From: Myxococcales bacterium 68-20
GTDB taxonomy: Bacteria; Myxococcota_A; Polyangia; Polyangiales; Polyangiaceae
DNA length: 64,000 bases
Assembly (NCBI GenBank): GCA_001899635.1
Contig: MKVQ01000040.1
Span: 65,915 to 129,914 of the forward strand
Reading direction: 5' to 3'
The notes below the pieces were generated by a model that searched no databases, had not been told where the DNA came from, and worked only from the letters and a program-made list of their open reading frames with translations. Position numbers and translations under genes: made by a program. This document shows, in pieces, positions 49,798-59,207 of the stretch (its first letter is position 1; each line of letters starts with the position of its first letter).

Positions 49798-51852
49798 CTA
49801 TTTCTTGAACAGCTTGCCGAACAGGCCGCCGAGTGTCTCCGGCGGTGCGGGCTTGCTCGCGGTTCCCCCGCTCATCCCCGGCGGCGGCTTGCTCACTCCG
49901 CCGCGCATGTTGTGGAGGCGGACCTCGCGCATCGCGTCGAGGTTGCGCGGGTTCAGCTCCGCGGCCTTCTTGAAGTCCTTGAGCGCCTTGTTCGGCTCGT
50001 CGGCGCGCTTGTAGAGCATGCCGCGGTAGAAGAACGCGCGCTCGCAGTTCGGGTTCTTCTGGATGCAGCGGTCGAGCACGAGGGTCTTCTCGAGCGTCTT
50101 CTCGCGGCTCAGCCACTCGGGCCTCTGTGCATCGAGCCACGCGAGCGTCGCCAGGTAGTCGGCCTGCTCGCTGTCGAGCGCCACGCAACGCTTGATGATC
50201 TCGTATGCTTGGGGGTCGCCCATGTTCCTCTTGAGGAGGAACTCCGCCTTCTGGAACTCGGTCGCGGCCTCGAGGATCGCCTGAATCTTCGCCTGGTCGT
50301 CGGGCGTCGCCCCGCCTTCCTTGAGCAGCGTCATGTAGTCCTGACGCTTGCTCGCATCCATCAGCGTGGCGTGCGCTTCCGTCAGGTGGGTGAAGACCTT
50401 GCTGCACGCGTCCTTCACGTCGACGAGCGCGGGCGGGAGACGGTCCGGGTGCCACACCTTCGCGAGGCCGATGAAGGCCTTCTGCACGGCCTCGGGCGCT
50501 GCATCGCGTTCGATGCCGAGCATCTGGAAGTAGTCCTGCGAGGTGATCTGCTCGGCGCGCTCGAGGATCTTCGTCTTGAGCGCGTTCTGCTCTGCGGTGA
50601 GCGGACGGGTGCTCGGTGGCGGCGCGGCCGAGCTCGTCGCTGCCGGCGGCGGAGGATCCGTGGTGCCGAGGCCGTGCGGGACAGCTGCCGGCGCGGGGAC
50701 GCTCGGCGCGGGGACGCTCGGCATCGCCGGCGGCATCGCCGACTGCTGGATCGTTTGCGTGATCATCGAGCCGATGTCCATCAAGCCGCCCGGGCTCGCG
50801 GCCGGTGCGTTGATGACGGGCTCGACCGGCAGAGCGGGCGAGGAGGCCGGCGGCGGCGGAACGAATGCGCCCGTCGGCGGTTGCTGCATGCCGAACGCGC
50901 TGACGGGCGCCCTCATCCCCGGGCTCGACGCGCGCTCGTCGTTCGCTCCCGAGTGAGCGACCTGCTCCTCGACGATCAGCGGAGCCCGCGCCGCCTGCCG
51001 CTGGAGCTGGACGCGCGCGAATGCCTGTCCGCTCGACGGCGGGCCTTGCGGGTTCATGGCCTGCCGGGGGGCGGGCGCGCTCGGCTGCGGTGGTGGCGCG
51101 GCCTGCGCCTGCGCCTGCGCATCGAGCAGCTCCACCTGCTTCATGATCATCAGGAAGTAGACGAGGATCTGCCCCACGCCTGGCCCGACGATGTTCGTGA
51201 TGTCGACCACGCGTACCGGCCGCTGGCGCAGCAGCTCGATGGCCTGCCACTCGTTCGGAGCGAACGCGAAGCGCTCGAGCTGCGAGCTCGGTGAGGCCCG
51301 GAGCAACGCGGTGCCGGCGCGCCGGAGCGTGGCATCGACGTGCTCCCACGCCGGAGCCTCGCGTACACCGCGCCAGAGCACGGGGAACGGATCGATCGGC
51401 GTTGGTGGGCCTCCGAAACCCTGGAGCAGATCGATGCCGTCGTAGTACGCGAACGTCGTTTCGGTCGGCAGGCCGAAGAGGTGTTCGACCTTGCGCTCCA
51501 CTTGAGAGCGAAGCGCCGCATCGAGCCGGGCTGGATCGATCGCGCCCATCTCGAGAAGGACTTGCCCCTGGAGCCGGGAGCTCTCCTGCATCCGGGCGAG
51601 CGACGTCTGGAGCTGATCCGGCGAGATCATTCCGAGCTCCGTCATCACGGTGCCCAGGTAGTGCATCGGCTGATGCGTGCGGATCTTCGCCGGACAGCCG
51701 CCGATCACGAGCATCGTCGCCGTCGAGATCGCGCCTTGCGAGAGCTCGAACGTCCCCGTCAGTCGACGCTCGAGCGCGTAGACGAGGAGATGAGGGAAGG
51801 GCGTCTTCACGAACGCCCCTGACGCGGTTGGTGCCGGAAGCGGATTTTGCAT
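49798..51852 (-). CDS. PATAN/DUF4388-like, DnaJ and TPR multidomain protein
   Basis: A 684-residue cytoplasmic protein. The N-terminal part (about 10-230) is DUF4388-like (LLVYALERRLTGTFELSQGA, IDPARLDAALRSQVERKVEH). A long Pro/Ala/Gln-rich linker follows (about 260-440). A J domain (about 458-520) contains the HPD motif in KVWHPDRLPPALVDV, so it can stimulate DnaK ATPase. The C-terminal third has TPR-like helices (CERAFFYRGMLYKRADEPNK, ALKDFKKAAELNPRNLDAMR). This layout is common in myxobacteria and probably recruits DnaK to specific partners. ATG 51852. Confidence 0.85.
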   Translation of the reverse strand: MQNPLPAPTASGAFVKTPFPHLLVYALERRLTGTFELSQGAISTATMLVIGGCPAKIRTHQPMHYLGTVMTELGMISPDQLQTSLARMQESSRLQGQVLLEMGAIDPARLDAALRSQVERKVEHLFGLPTETTFAYYDGIDLLQGFGGPPTPIDPFPVLWRGVREAPAWEHVDATLRRAGTALLRASPSSQLERFAFAPNEWQAIELLRQRPVRVVDITNIVGPGVGQILVYFLMIMKQVELLDAQAQAQAAPPPQPSAPAPRQAMNPQGPPSSGQAFARVQLQRQAARAPLIVEEQVAHSGANDERASSPGMRAPVSAFGMQQPPTGAFVPPPPASSPALPVEPVINAPAASPGGLMDIGSMITQTIQQSAMPPAMPSVPAPSVPAPAAVPHGLGTTDPPPPAATSSAAPPPSTRPLTAEQNALKTKILERAEQITSQDYFQMLGIERDAAPEAVQKAFIGLAKVWHPDRLPPALVDVKDACSKVFTHLTEAHATLMDASKRQDYMTLLKEGGATPDDQAKIQAILEAATEFQKAEFLLKRNMGDPQAYEIIKRCVALDSEQADYLATLAWLDAQRPEWLSREKTLEKTLVLDRCIQKNPNCERAFFYRGMLYKRADEPNKALKDFKKAAELNPRNLDAMREVRLHNMRGGVSKPPPGMSGGTASKPAPPETLGGLFGKLFKK

Positions 51853-52203
51853 CGCGGCTAGCTCCCCCAGTCTACACGCATGGTGAACGTCGAGAAGGAT
51901 CAAGCGCCGGTCGACGGGCGCCTCGTCTCACCTCGCCCCATCTCGCCGCCTCTCGCTCTGGGCGCTGGTTTTTGCCCGTGTCCGGATCTCGTCGTCGTCT
52001 CGTCATGGTCTCGTCACCGATCGCTCACCACTGCGCGTGGTTGGGGCGCGAGCCCCAAGTTGGGCTCGCGCCGCTACGATCTGCAGCGCGAAAGCCTCGA
52101 GCGAAACTCCACATCATATCCCGGCCGAGGGCCCTCGGTCATCCTTCTCGCTCGTTCATTGCGGACGCGCGGGAGGGAGATGCGCAGGAGGGGGGAAGGC
52201 CCC
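51853..52203. other. Intergenic region with palindromic repeat
   Basis: This 351-base region separates two leftward genes. Its only clear structure is the inverted repeat at 52041-52072. No gene, promoter or RNA could be supported. Confidence 0.4.
52041..52072. repeat. Intergenic palindrome, family core TTGGGGC..GCCCCAA
   Basis: TTGGGGC/GCCCCAA (52041-52047 with 52052-52058) makes one hairpin, while GGCGCGAGCCC/GGGCTCGCGCC (52045-52055 with 52062-52072) makes an alternative 11-bp stem. Related cores occur at 57777, 60615 and 60742. Confidence 0.5.
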
Positions 52204-52902
52204 TCAATTCGAGTCCGCCGAGTCCGCGGAGTCCGCGGAGTCCGCCGAGTCCGCCGTGTTCGCCCCGGCTCCCTCACTCGGCTTCGTGGCGACTCCGCGG
52301 ATGGTGGGGCGGACGATCGGGAGCGCCTTTCGCATGCTCTCTTTCGTCAGCGACTCGATGGTGAAGCCGGCGCGCGCGATCGCTGCTTCGGTCCCGCGGG
52401 TGAGGTGGCAGTTGCCCGCGAGCCGACTCCAGATCGGCTCGACGCGCGCCTGCCATCGAAGGCGGCTCGGGGCGTCTTCCGCAGCAACGTGCTCGAGGAA
52501 GAGGAAGGCACCGCCGGGGCGGAGGACGCGGAGGACCTCCGCGAGCGCCTGCGCGGGATCCGGCACCGAGCAGAGCACGAGCGTCGAGACGACCGCATCG
52601 AAGGAGCCTGCCTCGAACGGGAGCGCGCTCACGTCGGCGCGTATGACCTCGGCGCGTGCGGCCTCGGGCCGTCGCCGGAGGCGAGTGAGCATGTGCTCCT
52701 CCGGGTCGGTGAGGACGAGGCGCTCGAGGGTAGGGGGGTAGTGAGCGAGGTTCGCGCCGGTGCCGGCTCCAATCTCGAGCACCCGCTTCGCCCGAATGGG
52801 CTCGGACAGTCGACCGAGGAGATCGTGGCGCCAGTCCGAGAGGCAGGCGCGCTCGGTCCTGCGCATGAATGGGTCGTATGCGGCGGCAAAGAGCCAGCTC
52901 AT
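52204..52902 (-). CDS. SAM-dependent methyltransferase (class I, UbiE-like)
   Basis: A 232-residue methyltransferase with motif I VLEIGAGTGANL (41-52), acidic loop VLTDPEEHML, motif II-like DVSALPFEAGSFDAVVSTL and LRVLRPGGAFLFLEH, the usual UbiE/Methyltransf_11 series. It methylates an unknown small molecule. The C-terminus is extended by five Ala-Asp-Ser repeats encoded by a 9-base tandem repeat. It is divergent from the large kinase gene (186 bases). Confidence 0.87.
   Translation of the reverse strand: MSWLFAAAYDPFMRRTERACLSDWRHDLLGRLSEPIRAKRVLEIGAGTGANLAHYPPTLERLVLTDPEEHMLTRLRRRPEAARAEVIRADVSALPFEAGSFDAVVSTLVLCSVPDPAQALAEVLRVLRPGGAFLFLEHVAAEDAPSRLRWQARVEPIWSRLAGNCHLTRGTEAAIARAGFTIESLTKESMRKALPIVRPTIRGVATKPSEGAGANTADSADSADSADSADSN
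52211..52255 (-). repeat. Five copies of a 9-base tandem repeat in the methyltransferase 3' end
   Basis: The plus-strand unit GAGTCCGCC/G is repeated five times, giving Ala-Asp-Ser units near the C-terminus of the encoded protein. The repeat keeps the frame, so copy-number changes only alter tail length. Confidence 0.75.
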
Positions 52903-53088
52903 GTTCCCGTTCCCCTTCCCGATCGGGCGTCGGTCGCCCTCGGGTCCTTGCTAGCGCGCCTCCCAACGCGCGTCGACCGGCGTCGGTCGCCCTGTCCCTG
53001 GGCTCGGCCGAAGGACCCGATGTGCGAGCAGGACCGCTCCGCGCCTGTCTACCGGCCACGGCTGTGGCAGAATCGCAGGAACGCCCAG

Positions 53089-56000
53089 ATGTCGAGCGCC
53101 GCTCCAGTCCCGATCCAGATCGCGCAGTTCGAGACCGTGCGCCGGCTCGGGTCGGGCGGGATGGCGGAGGTCTTCCTCGCCAAGAAGCGTGGTGCCGAGG
53201 GCACCTACAAGGTCGTCGTCGTCAAGCGCATCCTGCCCGCGTACACGACGTCGCGTCGCTTTCGCTCGATGTTCATCGACGAGGCGCAGCTCGCGACACG
53301 CCTGAACCACCCCAACGTCGTCCAGGTCTACGAGTTCTCCAACGAGGGCGACGACGGGCACATCCTCGCGATGGAGTACGTCGAGGGATGCGACCTCGGC
53401 CATCTCATGAGCGCGGCGAAGAGCACTGCAACGCGCATCCCGCCATGGGTCTCGTCGTGGATCATCGCCGAGGCGGCGAAGGGCCTCCACTACGCACACG
53501 AGAAGCGCGACGAGGGCGGTGCGCCGCTCGACATCGTCCATCGTGACGTCTCTCCGCAGAACGTCCTCCTCTCCTACGAGGGCGTCGTGAAGATCGCGGA
53601 CTTCGGGATCGCGAGCGCACGCCTCGTCGACGAGGAGGCTGGCGTCCTCAAGGGCAAGTTCGGGTACATGTCCCCCGAGCAGGCACGCGGAGAGAAGGTC
53701 GATCGACGGAGCGACCTCTACTCGCTCGGCGTGATCCTCTGGGAGTGCCTCACGGGCCGACCGCTCCACGGCGGGCTCGGAGGAGAGGCGCTCCTCGCCG
53801 TCGTTCGTTCCGGCAAGGTCGAGCCGCCGAGCGTCTATCGGAGCGATCTCCCCGAAGAGCTCGAGACGATCGTGATGAAGCTCCTCGCGCCGAACCGCGA
53901 GGATCGCTTCGTGTGCGGTCGTGACGTCGCCGCGGCGGTCGCGCGCGCGATGCTCGTGCAGCAGGTGCTCGTCGACGCCTCCTCCCTCGAGCAGACGATC
54001 GAGGAGCTCGTCCCGCGCTCGGGGCCGGCGCTCAAGAGCAGCGAGGTGCCTCCGCCGCACGTCCCCGAGCACCACACGCAGGCGGCGGCGCCCGTGGCGC
54101 TCGCTCAGGGAGACGGCGCGCGTGAGGTCTCGCGCGTTCCGAGCCCGTCGGTCCCGCCTGGTGCGAGGGCGAGCATCCTGCCTGGACCGCCGTCGAAGCG
54201 CTCGGACGCTCGCGAGGTGCGGCACGTGGCGATCGTCACGCTGCGGCTCGTGCCGGGCGGGGAGGAGTACTCGCTCGACGACACCGAGCGTCGAGCCCTG
54301 GCGCGTGCGCTCGAGCGATCGCGCTCGATGCTCGGCGACATGGCCTACAAGCGCGGCATGCGCTGGGTGTGGACCGGCGACTTCGAGGCGCGAGCGATCG
54401 CCGGCCTCGGCGCGAAGCCCGCGAAGGCCGCTTCCGATACCGCCTGGCTCGCGGTCGAGACCCATGAGGCGCTCCAGGGCATCGCGGACGACCTTCCTCA
54501 TCCCGTCGGCGCGTCGCTCTCGATCGTGCGCGGGATCGCTTCGGGGACGCGCGATCCCGAGGGCAACCTCGTTCGCTACGTGCTCCACGAACCGGTGACG
54601 TACCTCGCCGACGTACTCGCGCACGCGACACCGATCGGCACGACATGGGTCGCCGGCGGTGTCTATCGTCAGGTCCGTCGCGGCTTCCGCTGGCACGACG
54701 CACCCACGCTCGACCTGCATCGGTCCGACGTCGCGCCCGTGCAGAACCTCCCGCCGACGATGCGGATCTACACGCTCGAGCGGAGCCTCTCGCGTGAGGA
54801 GATGGCGCAAGAGCAGGCGAGCGCGCAGAACGACCTCATCGGTCGCGACGCCGAGAAGGCCGAGCTCCACGCAGCCTACCACGCAGCCGTCAAAGGCTCC
54901 GATAGCTCGCCTACCGGCCTCGTCATCACGCGAGTGGTCGTCGGCGAGCTCGGTATCGGCAAGTCCGCGCTCGTCGCGACGTTCACGGACGAGGTGCCCC
55001 CGAACGCGCGGGTCGTCCGAATCGAATGCTCGCCCGTGCGGATCGAGGTCCCGTACAACACGCTGGCCGACTTCGTGCGCGACGCGGTCGGCGCGAGCGG
55101 TGACGAGTCGTACGAGGACATGGCGCTCCTCATTGCGCGCGCCGGTGGTGGAGGCGGTGACGAGACGAGCCCGACGGTCGCGCGGCTCGCGGAGATCGCT
55201 TCGAACCAGCAACAACGGCAGGAAGGCAGCGAGGACGAGGACGCTCACTATCGGAAGAAGCTCCTCGTGAGCGGCGTCCGTCATCTCGTCGCGGCGATCG
55301 CTCTCGAGCAGCCGCTCGTCATCGTCGTCGACGGACTCCAGTGGGCGGACAAACCCTCCCTCGATCTGCTCACCGAGCTCCTGAAGCAGCAGGACCCGCT
55401 GCCGGTGCTCGGCGTTCTCGTCACGCGCCCCGACGATCGCGTCGCGAACCTCCTCGAGGGCAAGGTCCGCATCGATCTCCACGGTCTCTCGAGCGAGGAG
55501 CAGATCCGCCTCGTCGAGACGCGTCTCAATGTGCGCGAGGGCGTGCGCCAGGTGTGCGCCGAGCTCTTGCCGCGTGTCGGCGGCAACCCCTTCTACCTCC
55601 TCGAGATGATCGACGCCCTGCTCGAGCGTGGCGTCCTCGAGATCCGAGGGGACGCGCTCGTGCGCGAAGGAGGCGGTGAGCTCGACGCGATGGTGCTGCC
55701 GTCGACGCTGGAGCAGCTCCTCGCCGATCGAATCCACGAGCTGCCGGGCTCCGAGCGCATCATCGTCGACTGGCTCGCGATCGCCGGAGGTCCGCTCGGC
55801 TTCGCCGACCTCGCGAAGCTCAACACGCGGGCCTCGCTCCGTGCGAGCGAAGACGCGATCGTGCGGCTCTGCACGCGTGGCCTCTGCGATCGCAAAGGCG
55901 ACGTGCTCGACTTCCGTCATCCGCTCACGCGCGACGTCGCATACGCGACGCTCGACGCGACGACGCGCTCGAGGATGCATCGCTCGCTCGGGCAGCACCT

Positions 56001-57567
56001 CGCCGAGACCTCCCTGGCGCGGGGCGTCTCGGCCGCGATCGTGGCGCGTCATCTCGTGAAGGGTGACGCGGGCGAGCGGGCGGCGGTGTTCTATCTCGAG
56101 GCGGCGAACGCGGCGCGGAACGCGTATCAGATGCAGCTCGCGGTCCGCTACTTCCTCCGCGCGGCGCAGTATCTGCCGACCGCCGACATCCGGAAGCTCG
56201 GCGTCTACGAGGCGCTCGAGGCGACCTTCCGCGTCCTCGGCCGGAGGGCGGAGCGCGTCCGCCACCTCGAGAACCTCCGGCGCACCGCGAAGCTCATCGC
56301 CACGCCTCGCGCTGCGTGCCTCGCGCTCCTCCGCACCGCGCGTTACGACCTCGACGAAGGGCATCTCGCGCACGGGCTCCCGGTCGCGAAGAAGGCAGCG
56401 AGCCTCGCCCACGCGTCGGCGTATCCGAACTACGAGATCGAGGCCGAGCTCCTCGTGAGCGAGCTCGCGCGCGAGATCGGAGACGTGCAGGGCGCCCTCG
56501 CGGCGAGCGACCGCGCGCTCGCCGCATGCAACCCTACGGTGAACCCCGGCGTGCCGGTTCGCATGCGCGCGGACGTTCTCCGTACGCGCGGCGTCCTCCT
56601 CCGGCGCGTCGGGCGCGTGCGCGAGGCGGTCGATGCCTACGTCGAGGCGATCGCCGTGTTCCGCAAAGTCGGGGCGCGCAGGGCCGAGGCGCGCGCGAAG
56701 AACGCGCTCGCGTACGCGATGTTCGTCCAGGGGCGCTACGAGGACGCGATCGCGCTGGCGCTCGAGTCGATCCGGATCGACCTCTCCGTCGGCGGGCGCT
56801 TCCAGCTCGCGAAGACGCTCACCAACATCGGCCACTCCTACGCCCGCCTCGGCGACATGCCGCGCGCGCAGGCGTACCTCAAGCGCGCGCGCGAGGCGCA
56901 CGAGCGCTACGGCGATCAGGACGGCCGCGCGGACACCTTGCTCGTCTCGGCGGAGGTCATGCTGGAGCTGGGCGATGTCGACGGCGCGGAGGCCTACATC
57001 CGCGAGGCCTCGCAGATCGCGCAATCGACCGGCAACGCCTACGACATCACGCACGCATCGGTCGTCGGTGGCGCGCTCGCGCGGTATCGCCGTGATGCGC
57101 CGATGGCGATCCACAATGCGCTCTCCGCGCGGCGTTCGGCGGAGCACCAGGCGCTCGTCGCGTATCACTTCTACGCAATGGCGGTCGAAGCCGCGGCGCG
57201 CGTCGACGCGGGCGAGGTGCACGCCGCGACGCTCCTCGCGACGACGGCGCTCGGCGCGGTGGAGGCGCTGCAGGGCTGCGAGTACGGCCTCGAGATCCGT
57301 GTCCTCTGCGCGGACGCGCTCAAGCGAGCGGCGTCACCTCAGGCGCCGCAGGCTCGCCAGAAGGCCGTCGACTACGCAGCGGCGCTGGCCGGAACGATCC
57401 GCGACCCGCGCCTCAAGCGCCGGTTCACGGAGCGTCCGCTGGTCACGACGCTGTTCGACGACACGCCGACGCCGGAGCGCGGCTCGCGGACCGATGACTC
57501 GTCGCTGGTTCTCGGGAGTCGTCCGTCATCGGGCCCTTGGCGTGTGGGAGAGAGCGGCTCGCGCTGA
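53089..57567 (+). CDS. Ser/Thr kinase - cyclase-like - AAA ATPase - TPR hybrid
   Basis: A 1492-residue cytoplasmic signalling protein. Kinase domain 15-290: RRLGSGGMAEVFLAKK, HRD 151-153 (IVHRDVSPQNVLL), IADFGIASAR and GYMSPEQARG. Residues about 375-565 resemble a class III nucleotide cyclase (RWVWTGDFEARAIAGLGAKP, NLVRYVLHEPVTYLADVLAH), but the first metal-binding Asp is absent (IVTLRLVPGGEEYS), so it is probably a pseudo-cyclase. The AAA_16/MalT-type ATPase has Walker A GELGIGKS (619-626) and Walker B VIVVDGLQWAD near 745. The last 500 residues are TPR-like repeats. ATG 53089 with AGGA is preferred over the open upstream frame. Confidence 0.9.
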   Translation: MSSAAPVPIQIAQFETVRRLGSGGMAEVFLAKKRGAEGTYKVVVVKRILPAYTTSRRFRSMFIDEAQLATRLNHPNVVQVYEFSNEGDDGHILAMEYVEGCDLGHLMSAAKSTATRIPPWVSSWIIAEAAKGLHYAHEKRDEGGAPLDIVHRDVSPQNVLLSYEGVVKIADFGIASARLVDEEAGVLKGKFGYMSPEQARGEKVDRRSDLYSLGVILWECLTGRPLHGGLGGEALLAVVRSGKVEPPSVYRSDLPEELETIVMKLLAPNREDRFVCGRDVAAAVARAMLVQQVLVDASSLEQTIEELVPRSGPALKSSEVPPPHVPEHHTQAAAPVALAQGDGAREVSRVPSPSVPPGARASILPGPPSKRSDAREVRHVAIVTLRLVPGGEEYSLDDTERRALARALERSRSMLGDMAYKRGMRWVWTGDFEARAIAGLGAKPAKAASDTAWLAVETHEALQGIADDLPHPVGASLSIVRGIASGTRDPEGNLVRYVLHEPVTYLADVLAHATPIGTTWVAGGVYRQVRRGFRWHDAPTLDLHRSDVAPVQNLPPTMRIYTLERSLSREEMAQEQASAQNDLIGRDAEKAELHAAYHAAVKGSDSSPTGLVITRVVVGELGIGKSALVATFTDEVPPNARVVRIECSPVRIEVPYNTLADFVRDAVGASGDESYEDMALLIARAGGGGGDETSPTVARLAEIASNQQQRQEGSEDEDAHYRKKLLVSGVRHLVAAIALEQPLVIVVDGLQWADKPSLDLLTELLKQQDPLPVLGVLVTRPDDRVANLLEGKVRIDLHGLSSEEQIRLVETRLNVREGVRQVCAELLPRVGGNPFYLLEMIDALLERGVLEIRGDALVREGGGELDAMVLPSTLEQLLADRIHELPGSERIIVDWLAIAGGPLGFADLAKLNTRASLRASEDAIVRLCTRGLCDRKGDVLDFRHPLTRDVAYATLDATTRSRMHRSLGQHLAETSLARGVSAAIVARHLVKGDAGERAAVFYLEAANAARNAYQMQLAVRYFLRAAQYLPTADIRKLGVYEALEATFRVLGRRAERVRHLENLRRTAKLIATPRAACLALLRTARYDLDEGHLAHGLPVAKKAASLAHASAYPNYEIEAELLVSELAREIGDVQGALAASDRALAACNPTVNPGVPVRMRADVLRTRGVLLRRVGRVREAVDAYVEAIAVFRKVGARRAEARAKNALAYAMFVQGRYEDAIALALESIRIDLSVGGRFQLAKTLTNIGHSYARLGDMPRAQAYLKRAREAHERYGDQDGRADTLLVSAEVMLELGDVDGAEAYIREASQIAQSTGNAYDITHASVVGGALARYRRDAPMAIHNALSARRSAEHQALVAYHFYAMAVEAAARVDAGEVHAATLLATTALGAVEALQGCEYGLEIRVLCADALKRAASPQAPQARQKAVDYAAALAGTIRDPRLKRRFTERPLVTTLFDDTPTPERGSRTDDSSLVLGSRPSSGPWRVGESGSR

Positions 57568-57690
57568 GGCACCTCCTGCGCCTGCGCGCCCAGCTCTGCC
57601 GCGACCCGCCGATCGGGAGCTCGAAAGCGGCCGCCTGACGCAAGACGATGCATCAGCGGCTTGCCCATCGCTCGGGCGTCCGCGCTAAAC

Positions 57691-57704
57691 TGACCAGAAG
57701 GTCA
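57691..57704. promoter_or_regulatory. Short palindrome upstream of the patatin gene
   Basis: TGACC (57691-57695) and GGTCA (57700-57704) are perfect inverted copies around AGAA, about 140 bases before the patatin start. It could be an operator half-site pair. Confidence 0.25.
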
Positions 57705-57776
57705 CCCATCCGGGGTCTACCGACCCCTCGCTCGCCAGCGCGCGCCCGCCGTCCGGCGGAACCGACGCTGGACCAA

Positions 57777-57794
57777 TTGGGGCTCGGGCCCCCA
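57777..57794. repeat. Intergenic palindrome related to 52041
   Basis: TTGGGGC followed by TCGG and GCCCCCA (57777-57794) matches the core of the palindrome at 52041, with one altered base in the right arm. It lies in the gap before the patatin gene. Confidence 0.4.
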
Positions 57795-57844
57795 CTACCC
57801 GCAGTCGTGGGCCTTACGCCCGCATCGAGTTCGACTCCCTATTC

Positions 57845-59137
57845 ATGACGACGACGGCTCTTCAAAATCGGCCGAGCCGCCGCACAGCGATGATCCTCTC
57901 CGGAGGCGGTGCTCGCGGCGCATACGAGGTGGGGGTCCTCTGGTACATCTTCGACGATCTCTCGCGCATGCGAGGGGCGCCGCCGAAGATCGACATCCTG
58001 TGCGGCACGAGCGTGGGCGCGATCAACGCCTGTTACCTCGCGGCGCACCTCACCGATCCGGTGCTCGGGATGCGCCGACTCGTGCATCTCTGGAGCGAGC
58101 TCCAGATCACGCGCGTGCTCGGGTTCGGTCCGCGCCAGTTCGTGGGCATTCCGAGGCTGCTCCTCGGCGGGGGAGGTGAAGGGACGGGGCTCTTCGACGT
58201 GAGGCCCATGGCTGAGCTCGTCCAGCGCGAGATCAGCTGGCGAGCGCTCGCACGGGCTCTCCGGCGCAAGCAGCTCCGCGCGCTCACGGTCTCGACGACC
58301 GAGGTCTCGAACGGTCGCACCGTCGTCTTCATGCAGACGGCGCCCGACGTCGACATCCCGCGCACCGCGCCGCCGCGCACGCTCTTCCGCGCCGATCACA
58401 TCGGGCCGCATCACGCCCTCGCGAGCGCGGCGATCCCGCTGCTCTTCCCGCCCGTTCGCATCGACGACGAGCTCTATCTCGACGGCGGGCTCCGCCAGAA
58501 CACGCCGATCGCCCCCGCGCTGCGGCTCGGAGCGACCCACGTCTTCGCGATCGGAAGCTCGCGCGAGTTCAAGGGCGTACGCGCCCACGAGGGCGCGCAC
58601 GACCTCAAGGCGCCGGGCGCGGCCTTCCTCCTCGGCAAGGTGCTCAACGCGTTCTTGCTCGATCACGTCGACGTCGACCTCGAGCTCCTCAACAGGCTCA
58701 ACAACGTCATCCGCGACGGCACCAAGCACTACGGTCCCGGCTTCATCGACGCGATGTCGAGCCAGGCGGAGAAGAGGAACGCTCCCGCCTACAGGTTCGT
58801 CAACGCGTTCACCTTGAGGCCGACCGAGGACATGGGGAAGCTCGCGAGCGACCACGTCCGACGCGGCAAGCTCACCGGCAATCCGTTCCTCACCAAGCGC
58901 CTCCTGAGCGCGCTCGACATCGGTGTCGGCGACGAGGCCGACCTCGCGAGCTACCTGTTGTTCGACGGACACTTCTGTCGCCAGCTCATCGAGATGGGAC
59001 GAGCCGACGCGCATGCCCACCGCGACGAGATCCTCGCGTTCTTCGGCGATGCCGACGAGGACGGCGGCGGCGCGATGGAGTCCGAGGACTCAGGCGTCTG
59101 GGACAAGCCCTCCCTCACGCTGCCGATTGGAACCTAG
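57845..59137 (+). CDS. Patatin-like phospholipase
   Basis: A 430-residue patatin-family protein. Oxyanion-hole motif LSGGGARGAYEVGVL, nucleophile Ser in CGTSVGAINACYLAA (GxSxG) and catalytic Asp in YLDGGLRQNTPI (DGG). These Ser-Asp dyad enzymes hydrolyse acyl groups from phospholipids or other lipids. It lacks a signal peptide. The C-terminal part is acidic (FFGDADEDGGGAMESED). ATG 57845. The next lipoprotein gene starts close behind. Confidence 0.9.
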   Translation: MTTTALQNRPSRRTAMILSGGGARGAYEVGVLWYIFDDLSRMRGAPPKIDILCGTSVGAINACYLAAHLTDPVLGMRRLVHLWSELQITRVLGFGPRQFVGIPRLLLGGGGEGTGLFDVRPMAELVQREISWRALARALRRKQLRALTVSTTEVSNGRTVVFMQTAPDVDIPRTAPPRTLFRADHIGPHHALASAAIPLLFPPVRIDDELYLDGGLRQNTPIAPALRLGATHVFAIGSSREFKGVRAHEGAHDLKAPGAAFLLGKVLNAFLLDHVDVDLELLNRLNNVIRDGTKHYGPGFIDAMSSQAEKRNAPAYRFVNAFTLRPTEDMGKLASDHVRRGKLTGNPFLTKRLLSALDIGVGDEADLASYLLFDGHFCRQLIEMGRADAHAHRDEILAFFGDADEDGGGAMESEDSGVWDKPSLTLPIGT

Positions 59138-59207
59138 CGTGACGCCATTCGAGCGCGAGCGCGATCGCCCAGGGAACAAGCCGGCGCTCGGCAAGGTTGT
59201 TCCCCGG

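Noticed and set aside
51880-53088. 403-codon upstream extension of the large kinase
   Set aside because: The extension overlaps the methyltransferase gene antisense and lacks any domain; a kinase start with a ribosome binding site lies at 53089.
52951-57222. 1423-residue open frame on the minus strand
   Set aside because: It lies exactly antisense to the kinase hybrid, is Arg/Asp/Glu-biased and shows no domain. It is a codon-bias shadow of a GC-rich gene.
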